Assembly (NCBI GenBank): GCA_002633025.1
Contig: NMRB01000046.1
Span: forward strand, 14,220 to 78,219
DNA length: 64,000 nt
Source: Notospermus geniculatus
Taxonomy: Eukaryota; Nemertea; Pilidiophora; Heteronemertea; Lineidae
Reading direction: 5' to 3'
In this document: piece by piece, positions 14,201 through 24,800 of the stretch
How the letters are laid out: each line of letters begins with the position of its first letter
Position numbering within the stretch: position 1 is the first letter of the stretch
Notes under the pieces: model-generated
The model's database searches: none
Seen by the model: the letters and a program-made list of their open reading frames with translations, nothing else
Told to the model about the DNA's origin: nothing
Program-made: the position numbers and the translations under genes

Positions 14201-14800
14201 ACTCATCAGGTCAAAAAGATTGATTCTCTTACCTTCTGCATACAGTCTCTCAGCCAAGAAAACAGCATCTGAATAGGCATAGTGGTTCAGAGCATGCCAT
14301 ATAGCAGCCTGAAACAAACAAGTTTCCACAGTCATACTTCACAAAATCATCTTCTCTAACCTATTATCAAGACGAGAGTGTGGTCTGGATAGCATGATGG
14401 CATTGAAATGAATGAATGGGGTTGACATGGGCCAGCTACGCCCGCTCCCCCAGGAGTCGGTATCATGTCGATGACCTGATTGATGATGCGGCTGCTTTTT
14501 CTTACACAAGCCAAGCTAGGCCTAGTTAGCACCACACTCAGACCTAGGGTAGGCTACCCATCCGACCTTACAGGGTCAACAAAGCCCACCCAGGTCAGGG
14601 CGATCAGCATGAGTTCACTTCAGTTCAGGCAGAGTCGGCCATTGCCTTGGAAACACACAGATGTACGGGGCTTCATGTACATTATTAGTACACAGTGCAT
14701 TTGAAGAAAACGAACAAAACACCAGGACCCCTTTCTACTGCATCATATTTCACTCATCGCCTGGATCTGAGCGTACCTGAACTGGTTCCTGTAGAACCAT
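2226..14800 (-). CDS. CDC27: CDC27/APC3, anaphase-promoting complex TPR subunit (one exon missing at an assembly gap)
   Basis: CDC27 is a tetratricopeptide scaffold subunit of the APC/C ubiquitin ligase; its C-terminal TPRs bind the IR tails of CDC20/CDH1 and APC10 (family knowledge). Coding exons: 14777-14800, 14233-14308, 13652-13799, 12918-13141, 12678-12802, 11220-11449, 10854-10989, 10158-10334, 9099-9309, 8430-8602, 6905-7138, 6203-6330, 5633-5750, 2706-2862, 2226-2341. All junction phases agree. The start reads MVLQEPVQ then AAIWHALNHYAY, as in animal CDC27. The linker carries GRSLLGGPAALSPLTP and FGILPLDTPSP. TPR exons follow (TGWVLCQIGRAYFE, AEKIFSEV, AYTLLGHE, WYGLGMIYYKQE), then MNFSWAMDLDPKGANNQIK, and the acidic end LQALESDESL. 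About 758 residues are visible. Human CDC27 is about 824, and the shortfall matches one absent exon between 5633 and 2862, where the N at 5117 lies. Confidence 0.96.
2391..2527. repeat. Dispersed GGATCC/GGATTT-type repeat in the last CDC27 intron
   Basis: This piece shares a core (fragments such as TTTACAGATT and AATTTCA around an AAATC-rich centre) with 1206-1372 and 58434-58603. The ends contain GGGGCGGAT and ATCCGTGCC in opposite orientation. It is a short interspersed foldback family of unknown origin. Confidence 0.5.
2889..3081. mobile_element. MITE of the CTGTAAACCGTGAAATTTTCGCG-type family, copy 1
   Basis: Inverted ends TACTGTAAACCGTGAAATTT and its complement flank a core rich in TCGCGAAAA words. 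Two more copies lie at 13397-13598 and 59220-59422. The TA at both edges fits Tc1/mariner-type insertion at TA (inference). It lies in a CDC27 intron. Confidence 0.75.
3196..3456 (+). mobile_element. tRNA-derived SINE, family 1, copy 1
   Basis: An RNA polymerase III B-box-like GGTTCAAATCC lies at 3245-3255, preceded by an A-box-like TAGCATAGTG. The downstream body (ACTTACCAGGGCCAATAATG, then GGCTTCGGCCCTGA) is shared with the copy at 55424-55678. The shared body and tRNA-like head indicate a SINE rather than a functional tRNA gene. Confidence 0.75.
3479..5116. repeat. Minisatellite: 28 identical 58-bp units, each carrying a CDC27 exon end and splice donor
   Basis: From 3493 to 5116 there are exactly 28 tandem units of 58 bases, which look identical, preceded by a partial unit from 3479. 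On the minus strand each unit reads TATTTTCTCATAGGAAAG then GTATGTG. The first part encodes YFLIGK, the residues that precede V-[YH]-K-K-L-G in CDC27, and the next exon here (2862) starts VHKKLG. GTATGT is a good splice donor at that exact place. So the unit appears to span the 3' end of a CDC27 exon plus the start of its intron. 58 is not a multiple of three, so inclusion of extra units would shift the frame. The array stops at the N at 5117. Confidence 0.9.
5117..5117. other. Single N, probable collapsed assembly gap
   Basis: The only unknown base in the first 19 kb sits at the edge of the 58-bp array. The sequence to its right is unrelated to the repeat, and the expected CDC27 exon upstream of YFLIGK is not present in 5118-5632. 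The gap therefore probably hides more repeat units and that exon. Confidence 0.75.
5188..5579. mobile_element. Foldback element with GGCGGTCTAGGAAAACC ends, copy 1
   Basis: The left end GAGGCGGTCTAGGAAAACCT and the right end GGTTTTCCTAGACCGCCTC are inverted. The interior has a second related segment at about 5370-5410. The same ends and interior words (ATTTGAGGAAA, GCTGAAATGTAC) recur at 54306-54503. Confidence 0.75.
5791..6126. mobile_element. Foldback element with CAGTGTTTCCGCC ends
   Basis: The left edge CAGTGTTTCCGCCAGA mirrors the right edge CTGGCGGAAACCCTG. The interior includes a G-run (5808-5818), inverted pieces around AGGGGGGATGATCCCCTCCT, and A-rich tracts at 6029-6087. It lies in the CDC27 intron between exons 6203-6330 and 5633-5750. 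Confidence 0.65.
7197..7560 (-). repeat. Dispersed repeat with AGCTCACC ends, copy 1
   Basis: On the minus strand it runs from TAGCTCACC past GGACGACGACGAC-type words and CGTTTCGTAACCGC to GGTGAGCACATGG. The same ordered words occur on the plus strand at 46660-46985. It is a dispersed element of about 330-360 bp in two orientations. I see no transposase coding in it. Confidence 0.65.
7585..7700 (+). repeat. tRNA-like SINE relic
   Basis: GGGTGGCGCAGTGG resembles a pol III A box, and AAGTTCAATCCCC resembles a B box about 35 bases later. Similar heads occur at 60795-60840 and 62340-62405. It is too degenerate to be a tRNA gene. Confidence 0.45.
8088..8357. mobile_element. Foldback element, GATCTGCGCACTTC ends, copy 1
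   Basis: Inverted arms run from TAGACAAATCCCAAATT to AATTTGGGATTTGTCTA, with inner GATCTGCGCACTTC and GAAGTGCGCAGATC. The interior is also palindromic around GTCGACCATTGC. A related element lies at 57795-57985. It lies between CDC27 exons. Confidence 0.75.
8700..8990 (+). mobile_element. tRNA-derived SINE, family 2, plus-strand copy
   Basis: The head TGGTGGTGTAGTGG is A-box-like and CGGGTTCAAATCCCACTGTG is B-box-like. The body ends with TGTAAAGTCACACGACACCT and TATAAACCCAAACTTT. The same structure appears inverted at 60525-60782. This is a SINE, not a tRNA gene. Confidence 0.75.
9464..10078. mobile_element. 615-bp non-autonomous DNA transposon with 9-bp target duplication
   Basis: Inverted ends start TAGACTGGTTCCCGTCTTTG and finish with CAAAGACGGGAACCAGTCTA. 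Flanking nine bases CCCAAATGC occur at 9455-9463 and again at 10079-10087. The terminal pattern TAG-x-[CT]TGGTTCCCG resembles the elements at 470-657 and 49971-51250, suggesting one superfamily. It sits in the CDC27 intron between exons 10158-10334 and 9099-9309. Confidence 0.88.
10421..10803. mobile_element. CRE-rich foldback element, diverged copy
   Basis: Ends GTTCTTCACGTGACGTCAC and GATGTCAGTAAAGAAC are inverted and match those of 12128-12500. The interior has several TGACGTCA or GTGACGTCAT words and an inverted pair GAGGCTATGCAC/GTGCATAGCCTC. It lies within a CDC27 intron. Confidence 0.65.
12128..12500. mobile_element. CRE-rich foldback element with TATAGAGGTTCTTCAC ends
   Basis: The left end TATAGAGGTTCTTCACATGA and the right end TCAGTGAAGAACCTCTATA are inverted. 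Both ends contain TGACGTCA, the CREB/ATF consensus. It lies between CDC27 exons 12678-12802 and 11220-11449. Confidence 0.75.
13397..13598. mobile_element. MITE of the CTGTAAACCGTGAAATTT family, copy 2
   Basis: It has the same TA-CTGTAAACCGTG inverted ends and TCGCGAA-rich core as 2889-3081 and 59220-59422. It lies in a CDC27 intron. Confidence 0.75.
13899..14157. mobile_element. TTAA-bounded foldback element carrying GGTGGCAGCA motifs
   Basis: The left edge TTAAAGGAGTTCGACGTCCA faces the right edge GGACGTCCAGCTCCTTTAA, with AAGTTGTAAACA also inverted. TTAA at both edges fits piggyBac- or Kolobok-type insertion (inference). It contains two GTGGCAGCACC motifs, at 13984 and 14081. It lies in the CDC27 intron before exon 13652-13799. 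Confidence 0.75.
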
Positions 14801-15831
14801 TGTCCTTTATATTATTTCGTATCACTGGTATAATTTCCAAAACACCCTCGGTTTTAAAAATCAGACGCAGAATTTCACAACCAATTTAATTTCTAGGATT
14901 CAACTCCGCCATGATTGGATTTTGCCTTGGATCCCAAACGAGGCTGGCCATGGTTTCGGGTATGTATAAAAGGTGGCAGCAGTGTATTGACTTGCCGGGG
15001 CTTGTTGGGCGGCGGGGAGCAAGTTCACCTCTGCCCCCCAAAAAACATACAAATCTGCCTTCATGGCTTCTTTTTGCGGTAAAATAACCGAGAAAAACAA
15101 GAAAATCCATTTGGTTACGTTGGAGGCGCCGCGCGCCGCGGGTTGCCCGTGTTGAAGGAATTGAAGTTCCTGGCGAATAAAATGTCCCTGTTGGGCGGAA
15201 AAGTCGGGGTTCACAGGGTCTCTGCGAAGAGTCCTCTTGATGATATTGTCAAACGACTTTAAAAGATTTCTGTGCAGAAATCATTCAAAAGGAAAGCGAG
15301 GTGTTTTTTTCTTCGCTTTTTTCGTCACAGCGAACTTAATTATTCCCAAAAAATCCAACTTTCAATATAACAAAATGATTGTTTGACGATTGGCAACGGT
15401 TTGAAAAAAAAAGGCAATGTCAACAGGCCAAGATTCGGACAAAGACGTGAAGTTGTTTTGTATTATGTTTTTAGAAATCAAAATCATCTGACGGACTTCC
15501 TCTGATCTGTCGTGAAAATCCCGGGGTGAAAATAAAGCCTATAAAACGACCAAACACTGGGGTCGACACGTTTGAGAAGTTTCCATTGTAAAACCTGTAA
15601 ACAGAGCGAATAATGAATAGGCCTATAGGTGAACCTGTTATCCTAGCTCGGGCATGTTGGAGATAGGCCTGGGTTAAGAAAATATGCCTATACAAAGTAG
15701 TTAGTGTGCAGGCTTTAGGGAATATGGTATAGGCCTATATGTGTTGGGGTGATCAATATCGTTAAAAGGACTTTTTCTCGACATTTTGGATAAAATAATT
15801 TTGAAAGTGAAACGGACGACGCCAATAAATC
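14801..15831. promoter_or_regulatory. Divergent intergenic promoter region between CDC27 and the RA-PDZ gene
   Basis: The two start codons point away from each other and are 1,031 bases apart. A CpG-rich patch (GGCGCCGCGCGCCGCGGG, 15124-15141) lies between them, and I see no clear TATA box. Apart from 5' UTRs, no coding signal is supported here. Shared promoter function is an inference from spacing and base composition. Confidence 0.55.
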
Positions 15832-18800
15832 ATGGCGGTCACGGTAGGTTTATTGATTTTTATCAATTATTGATTGATTTTCTCCTGATTATCGATTGGA
15901 ATATCACAGACGAAGTGTCAAGTGATTCTATGTATTTGTTATGGTGGACATAACGACATCATGAAAGGTAGGGGGTTGTGCAGGTGGACGACAATGTCGA
16001 CCCATCTTTGACTGGACAATTTGGTAGACCTACGAAAACTGTGTAAGACAAAGTAGGCCCTACATGTCGCCGATGACACCTTCAATCCTTAAAGGGGACA
16101 TGCATTCATTCATTCGTATGTCAGGTTGACCGAAAGACCAGGGCCGTAAGCCTCTCGGGGGGGGGGCAGAAGACCTTTTTTGCTGTTTTTTGCCCAAAAT
16201 CCGCATGAAAATCACGTTTTTTGGATGGCCCCCGTTTTTTGGCAACTGCCCTCCCCCCGCCAAATCGACGACCCATGGACGCCAAATGATCCCCCGACAA
16301 GGAGGTACCAGACGACCCGATGTAATAGGAGAGATTGTCCGCGTAATGCGTCCCTTAGCCTCGCTTGCCAGACGCTACGTGCTCACCCCTTCGCCGGGAC
16401 GTCGGATACACACTGGGGCCGAGTGTACGCGTCCCTTGGTTTTGGTTCGATGACAGGTGAACCGATGGATGAACAACCTTGGAATCTAATCTAACTCTAG
16501 AATCTTTCGTTAGGGCACGTTTTTCTTTCGATAGTTTTCGTATGTTACCCAAACACTCTCATAAAACGCGATCGATGTTTTTTTCTGGTAGAACAAGTAC
16601 AGCGGGAGATTGCGTCTTCGGCTGCGGTGCGCTTGGATGCTTTCGGGGGGGGGGGTTGTGATGCTGCCAGTTCAGGAATCGAATCAACTCTCCCCTCATA
16701 CTGAAGTCTGGTGTCCACAAAGCGTTAAACTGTCAGAACAAGCCTGTCAGACTTCACACAGCACATCATCATCATAGGACATGTATTTTGATATCTCAGT
16801 CTTCTAGGCCTAGGTTAAGTCCACTACCTGTACGTTTTATCTATACAAACACACAAGTCCTAACGGATAGTATATTAGTCATGCCTATACCAGGTGGTTG
16901 GCCGTCGGCCAGTTTTTTCAAAGCTGAGAGATTATTCTTTGAACAATAAAACGTTTAATTCCGTGTGGCTGGATTTTATTATTGGTCGCAACTCCAATTT
17001 TTCTGATACCCCTCAGCCATAGTCATGAGAAGGACCAGTGGACACGACGTTATTTGAAATCACTATTGTGTTGCTACAACAAGCCCCAAAAAAACATCCA
17101 CATGTGTGATTTTTGGCCAAACCCCGTTTTTTTCTCAAAACTTTCCCGTCAGAATCGGCAGCTCTATGCTGTCACAGTCGCTACTTTTTGCAATTTAGCT
17201 CAGATATCAATTTTTGGATGTTATCGGCCAATCAGGATTGTCGTGAATCACAAACAACCAATCATCTTGTCGCTTACATCCTCGTCTCCAGGGTGGTTAT
17301 CGGCCAATCAGGATTATTGTATCACCAACAACCAATCATTTTGTCCTTTACATTCTCGTCCCCAGGGTGCCATTATCGTCGACAGCAGCATCCTCTCCAA
17401 GGAGACGCAGAAGATCCGCTTCATCATTTCCATGGAAACCACAGCACAGGAGATCATCTCCAAGATACTGTCAAGATTTAACATGAACGGGCGGGACCCG
17501 AATCTCTTCTTTATTTCCATGGCAACTCAAAATAAAACAGGTAAGACCGGGTCCGCGTGTGTGAGGAATACAGGTGTAATGAAATCTAATGTTCCCGATA
17601 TACCAGTGTCCGGTCCGTTTTTGTGACCTGATGACGTCATGAAAGACGCGGTCCTTTACCGTTACCTGATGACGTCACGTAGATAAGTAGGGGCCTACAG
17701 AGACAGCGTCCTCTTCTGTGATAGGACCCCTAAGTTTCAACAATGCACGGGTGAAATTCCCAATATTTGGAGCAAATCTTCATATTTTTTCAGACACTCC
17801 CGGCCAGCCAATCAGGACACTCCAAAATGACAATCATCCCCTGGAAATGCAACTTCGTAACGGTGGCAACGTCAAGTTCACGGTCCAAATGAGAAGTGGG
17901 GGCGTGGTCAAGGTCTATGACAACTGTCTGACGTCAGCTGTAAGTTTATCAGAACTACATGTATTACGTCATAATCAGCGCTACCCATGATACTGTATGC
18001 AGTAGTAGAATTAAAGGGGCCCTGTATTCCTTTCCTATCCTGCGCTAAACATACCCGCGTTAAGGGAGACCTCTATTGACAATGTTGTTGAACTACTGCT
18101 TATCAACCTCGTCCCATGGAGAGTCACTCTCGTACCTACCTATTGTAACGGCGATCGTACATTCTCCAACACTGGGACGAAAGGCAGAACTACTGTATTG
18201 GAGAATGATGCAATCACCGCCGGTGGCGCCGGCTGTCGAATAAAAAGTGGCAATATCGTGGCCATAATGCAGGAGAAAACCGGAGCCTGGGAGAAAACCA
18301 AATTTCAGCCATGTCTTCTCTGCTTTCAGTCATTCTACAAGAGTATGTTCGTCTCCAAATACACCACGTCCTATCAACTCATCCACCTCCTTCTAAATCA
18401 CTACGGCGTCTCCGAGGGACCGGAGAATTTTCACCTGGCGGAAATTGACGAAAACGGGAAAGAATTGAAAGAGCTGTCAAAAAATGACTGCCCCCTACAG
18501 CTACAGCAACAATCTCCAATAAAGATCAGCTTCTCTTTAAAACGAGTCAAGAAAACAAGCAATGTAAGTATGGAAAAGGTGCTTCTCCACGTGAGAGTTT
18601 TCTCATGTGAGTTGGCTTTCTATGGGCAAATTTCAACCATAGAAAACTATGGGTAGTCGAATATGTACGTAACTGGGCTCAAAGACTCGCCTCCACTTGA
18701 CATGAGTTTTCTCGCGCCAGTTGGTTCTGAATGAGCAGACTTTCTTTGTACTGTATGGTACTTCGAGAGCAATCACAGTATTCCAGATGGCGCCCCGGTC

Positions 18801-21800
18801 GTTTGAGTGACAAATCCATTGGCATTGCTAACGGTGCTGCCACCTAGGAAGTGCCGACATCACTGACGATACTTTAGAGTAATATGTCTGAGGTGTCGGC
18901 AGCGGTGATGTCAGGCTGTTTACAATAAACACAACTGTTTTTTATCATCCGTGACATAAATTTCGAAAAAAAGATATTTACATGCAGACATATAAAATTC
19001 TATATACATGTACTTAATATTCTAAATCAAACCCCTGGGGTGATGTAGACATTTTTGCGTTGTAGGATTAAAGGGATTTGTGAATCATGGAAACATAGTT
19101 TAGATCAGTGTGTATATTTGTGTCTCCGGCGGATTATACTAGTAGGTCATTTACCTATTGACGTTGACTTGTCGGTATGATATATTGGCGGTAGTGGAGG
19201 GAAAGGAATGTCATGAACACAACAAACAGTTTGTGAACAGGAATTAATGCGTTGAACTTGGTGATCTCCTTGTGACATCAGGTCTATGCCAAGGCTTTCA
19301 ATGTGACCTCTACCACGACCTTCCATGTGACCTCTACCATGACCTTCGATGTGACCTCTACCGTGCCCTTCGTTGTGACCTCTACCGTGACCTTTATGCG
19401 TCATAGTTGCCCTTTCTCTTCCAGCTCACCCGACCACACAGTTTCCACGGGTCATCCGAACAGAGTACGACGGAACAGCACCTGAACATTCTGCGGCGGT
19501 CACTTCGAAAGGTACAAAATGCTGTTTTACCGTCATCCAAACCTTCATGTATGATCCCCGCCTTCGCTTTTCCTCTAGTCTCACTGCAGGCCACCAAGTC
19601 CCCCCCCCCCCCCCCCCNCCCCCCCCCCCCCAGCGGGAGGCGTGATATTACACCTCTGTTGGAGAATATATGCTGACTTGCTGTCGAATTGGCTGTCTCG
19701 GTCTACCAGAAGGTGCCAAGTCCACATTGGCCAATCAGAGGAGCCGAATTCTGCATCTTCGGGACTTATCATCAACAATAATTTGGGGGATTGGCTACTT
19801 CGTCACTGTCATCACATCCTGGGAATCTCAGGTCATTTACGGTCGTACCCTCCCTCAGTAAGCGCGAGAAGGGGAGCCGTTGTGAAGACCCTGGGTGCGA
19901 GGTTGCTGTCATCATGAATACTCAAAATTGTGCACTTTTCTTTTCCAGAAAGGGAAAAATATTCGGTTTGAATTCGACCAGACGGACCAGGAGAGGGACG
20001 AGGCTATAGAACAGCTCCGGTCGAATCTTCACCAGCTGACTAACAATAAAGAAAGCGTCTTCTACAACGTCCAGAGGCCGCCAGGAAGTAGCAAGATTAC
20101 GCTAGACACCAAGGATGACCATAAGGCTTTCCTACGGGCAAAAATGGAAAACTTGAAGCAGAGGAAACTGTTGGAAGGCCGTCGACAATCTGACCAATCC
20201 GTGTTGGATAGCGTGGAGGACATGTTGGAAAATGATGACGTCACCCAATCACGTCGTTCGCATTGGACGTCACGCGTTGAAAATGATAAGAACGCACTGA
20301 ATCTGGAACAAGAGAACGGATTGGATAAGGAGAATCACGTGGGTGTGTCACGTGACGATGCTCAATATTCTGAGAGACGGAAAAGTTATGCTAGTAGTGA
20401 GAATTCGAGTGGTGTGGTGACGCCGGTTTTAAAAGATGACTTTACGCAGCGTTTGAATCGCGAAAACGTTGGTTCTGATGTTTACCTCCGGCGGGGATCT
20501 GAGGGAAATGAAATCCTGAAAAGGGACACGAAAAGTAATCAAAAAACAAGTCATGAACGTGATCATGGTGACAGTGAAAAACAACAGTCACAGACGGCGT
20601 CGCGTAATTCTCAACTTTTGGATCCGGTTTCGGAAGCACAAGATGACCTTCAGGTGGATTCTGAAGGTCAAGATGCTCCTGACATTGAGAAAGATGAAAA
20701 GACACCTTTAGTGACGCCCAGGACTCCTTTTCAGACGCCACGGATCAGCGTCAGTACAGACAGTGATCCTAATTCTCTGGGAAATGCAGATGGCGTTGGC
20801 AGTCCCACACCCATCGCGAGTGGGAGAGGAAGTAGAATCTCGTTTGAGAGCAGCGGGGCGCCGACCCCGACACCTAAAATGGAAGAGTTCTCCGCTGTTG
20901 AAAAAGACGCGTTCACCCATGCGGTGAAAGTGAAGAACACAATGGCAGCAATTGAGGAGGCGAAAGAGCTTGAAAAGACTTTACAGAGTAGTGACACAGA
21001 GAGCGATCCTAGCGGGACGGCAGCTAAAAAAGATGATACAACTCAAAAACTGCACTCAACGGAGAAAAGTAGCGGCTCTCAGAAAAATCAGTCATTATTA
21101 CAGTCCCTTCCAAGTGTCGGGACAACACCCGTCCAAACCCCGCGGATAGACAAGATAAAACCAAAGCAGAAGGCAGGGAAATCCGATTCTAAATCGTCTG
21201 CTGCGGAGAACGTAACTGACACGAAGCCAAGGTCAAGGTCAAGGTCATCAAGTTCAAGGGCGCAGGATCCTCCGCAGAATACGGCAAAGCGAAAACAAGT
21301 TCCCAGGGGAAGAATACAGAATCCTGACACGCCTCCACACACGCCGAGGTCGGCCAGGAGCCGGACGGGCAGCACGGAGACACCGGTTCGGGTGCGACGG
21401 ACTTCGTCAAAAACGGACGACGCGTCGAGGTCAAGGACTCAGTCACGTGCCGAGGACACGCCAACGCGCACACCACGTCCGCAATCAAAAGCAGATGAAG
21501 AAACGCCAAGATCACGTACGCATTCTAGAGTTGATGATGCAACACCATTGAGGACACCAAGGACACAGTCTCGTACATCTGAGTCAGCGGATGAGACTCC
21601 AAGGTCAAGGTCAACATCGCGGTCGTCTATCCAATCAGCTCGTAGTGATATTGAAGGTCAAGGTCAGAAATCTCGGAAGATGCCGTCAGCGAGGTCAAAT
21701 GTACGCAGTAAAAGTACGAGTTTGAGTGACAGCGAAGGGACAGTGACAAGAAAAACACCTTTAAAACGGGCTACTGGTGGTAGCGATGAATCCCTGCGGA

Positions 21801-24800
21801 ATTCTGCATCACGTGACACGGTGAAAGGATCACGTGTGCCTGCTGCTCGGCGGCCGAATGTTTCCGAGGATTCCTCCGACAAGACGACCGAGAAGGTCAC
21901 CGCCAGGAAAACGCTGCTCAAGAGAGAGAGTTCCAACTCGGATTTGGAAAATTCTCAAACGAACGATTCGGCTGCGACGAAAAAGGTGGCAGCACCGACA
22001 AGTAAAGAGGGAGAGGGTGAAGGAGGGGAGGGAAGTGAGAGGCGGACGAGCACTACGAAAGAATTCAGGGAAAAAGTAACGGATAGATTGTACCAGTTGA
22101 GTCGGACCCCTTCTATGAGGCGGAAGACGTATAAACCGACCGAAGAGACGGGTGAGAAAAAATCGCAGCCGCAGGAGAACACGACGTCATCAGTTACTGG
22201 TACGAGTGACGTCACTACCCCCGTCACTACCCCTCTTGGTGGAAGTTCAGAGGGGTCTAGCAGCACAGTGGTGCCACAACGCAAGAAAACGGAGGTAAAT
22301 AGTAAGATATCTAAACCTGTCGGCCATGGCCTGAAAAACAGTAATCAGAGACCGGCGACGGAAAAACAGCAGAAGAGAAATTCAGGTGGTGAATACAGTG
22401 GCGACATCTGTAGGAATAGTTCGTCTGCGTCTGTTGCCAGTGAAGGATCGATAAAAGGTTCGAATCGGCTCCGAAAAACGAACAGTGTGAAATCGGAAGA
22501 TGATTCGGTCATCGACGGATCAATTTTATCCGACGTTGATAACACGTCAGCTAAAGAGAGCTTGACCAGTGATCTTGAAACTGAGGATGGCGCGCTGCAA
22601 CGCAAGCGACGGCGACGACCACGACGCGCTCTTCCCGCCATTCCAAACATGGGGGAGGTGGATCTGGAGGAGCGGAAGAAACAGCTATTCTCCGGCGCGA
22701 AGCAGAGGTTGCAACGTGTGTTCTCTGAAAGTAACTATGATTCGGAGAGTAGCTTCAATAAATCTGATGCAGATGAGGGTGATGAAAGTAGTGCCAGCCG
22801 AGCCAGCACTCTGACTGGCCGTGATGAAGACGAGAGGCTCCCTCTATATTTGATTTCTGCATCCTGCGCGGAGACTGACGACACCGGCGACGACCGGGCG
22901 TCGATAAGTTCGAGCACGTTCGATTCGCCGAAAAGTGGCGACGAGGAAGTTATGAAAGTGATTTCAACGGGAGAGAAAAGAACTAATTTTACAGCGGAGT
23001 TAGTTCCGCCGATTAAAACGAATTTTTCGAAGCCAAACGACAGCCGGTCGGGGTCAAAGGTCGACAGCCGGTCGGGGTCAAAGGTCGGCACTCACACGGA
23101 GGAGGAGATCTTCAGAGCAAAACAGAACTTACTGAAGGGAATTAACGTGACATTTAAGAGTGGGAGACCAGCTCTCAGTAGCCGTGGTTACCGAACGGAT
23201 ATTGAGGATGACACCGGAACCGGAAATTCAACCGCTCGGGGTTACGTCAGCGATCATGGCCGAAGAATAAGTTCCGGTTACGTCACTGATCAATCGAGTG
23301 TTGTGAACGCGGGGAAGCTTGGTCCATTGTTGGTGAAAGGGGCGGCTGATGCTGCAGGTCTGCCGCATCAGTTGGTATCTCTGGATGCTGACCAGGAAAA
23401 ACTGATTGCGGCAAAATATCAGCTGCTGCAGCAACAACTGGGAGGGAAAGTGTTATCCCTACAGGACCAAATCCTCGATCCCTTATCGACTCCCAGGGCC
23501 AGAAGCAGCTTTAAAAATAGCCAAACTCAAACGGACTTCAAAAAGCTAAATACGAGCCGTCCAAGTATACAGAGGATGCTGCAATCATGTGACTTGATAA
23601 GCATATCAATCGATAGAGGGCGCTATCTCTATTACGGAATAAAGGTGTTCGAGGGCGTGTTTCAACCACTGTCATCGTCACATTCATTGCGGTCTCCCAG
23701 AGGAAAACGACCGCTGATTGGACAGAATAAAAGTGCTTTCAGTCGAGTGCGGCCATTGGCTAATGAGGATGAAATCGAATCGATAATTTCTGTTGATAGA
23801 ATTGGTGATAGGTCCGCAGCAAAACAAGATGGCCGCGTTCAAGAAGGAGATTACGTCATTGAAGTGAACGGAAATTACGTCATGGACCGAAGTCTGATGG
23901 AGGTTCAAGGTGCCCTTGATGCCGGTGGGACGACATTGGACCTGGTCATCGCCCGGACTAAAGTACTAAATTTAGCAAAGGTAGGTTGTTCAACTTTGTT
24001 AGTGATGTGGCGCCAAGTTGCATTTGTTGTGGGTTCGGCGCTCCATATATGACGAGATTGAGCGCCACACCCTGCGGTCTTCGTTTCCCTTGACGAACTG
24101 GATCGGGGACTGCGTACAGCCGAGTGGTGAAGGAATCTCTTAAGAAATGCGCTGAGTACGTCCAATTGACTTCAACTGAAGTTTTCTAGTTGGCTCTCAA
24201 TGCGCAATTCACCAGTGCTGATTTCTTTAAGGCAAGCCGTGACCAGGGACACAAAAGACTGCCCATAGTTTTCCAAAGCTGAGTTGCCCATAGAGCCAAC
24301 TTGCGCGAGAATACTCTCACGTGCAGGCGCGCCTAATGTCAATAGAGTGTTTTCGCAAAGCCCCCGGAACGCCGACGCCAATCCGATGCTACGAAGGCAA
24401 CGAACAAAAGGATAGACGTTCGCGTTTGGCGTTTCGGTGGCTTTGTGCGGAAACGTGTTGTTAAAGGGACTAGGAAAATTTTTTCAAGCTTTGGTTATTA
24501 CAAAATGCTAGTCTTTCATGATAAATTCCCACCGTCAATTCACTTTTTCACAGTGTTAATTACTGGCACGCAGACAAATCAGTCATCACCACACCATGGA
24601 GAATTCACCACGTCACTGGGAACCTCTCGCTGTATGTATTGTATGGAGCGAGCTTGTACTCTATTATGTAGATTAGGTTCCCAGTGACGTGGTGAATGCT
24701 CCATGGTGTGGTGATAACTGATTTGTCTGGGTGCCAGTAATTAACAGTTAATTGAAAAAGTGAATTGACGGTGGGAATTTATCATGAAAGACTAGCATTT

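Noticed and set aside
16982-17626. 214-codon plus-strand open frame
   Set aside because: It runs through intron sequence. Only 17366-17540 is the real RA-PDZ exon, in phase with its neighbours.
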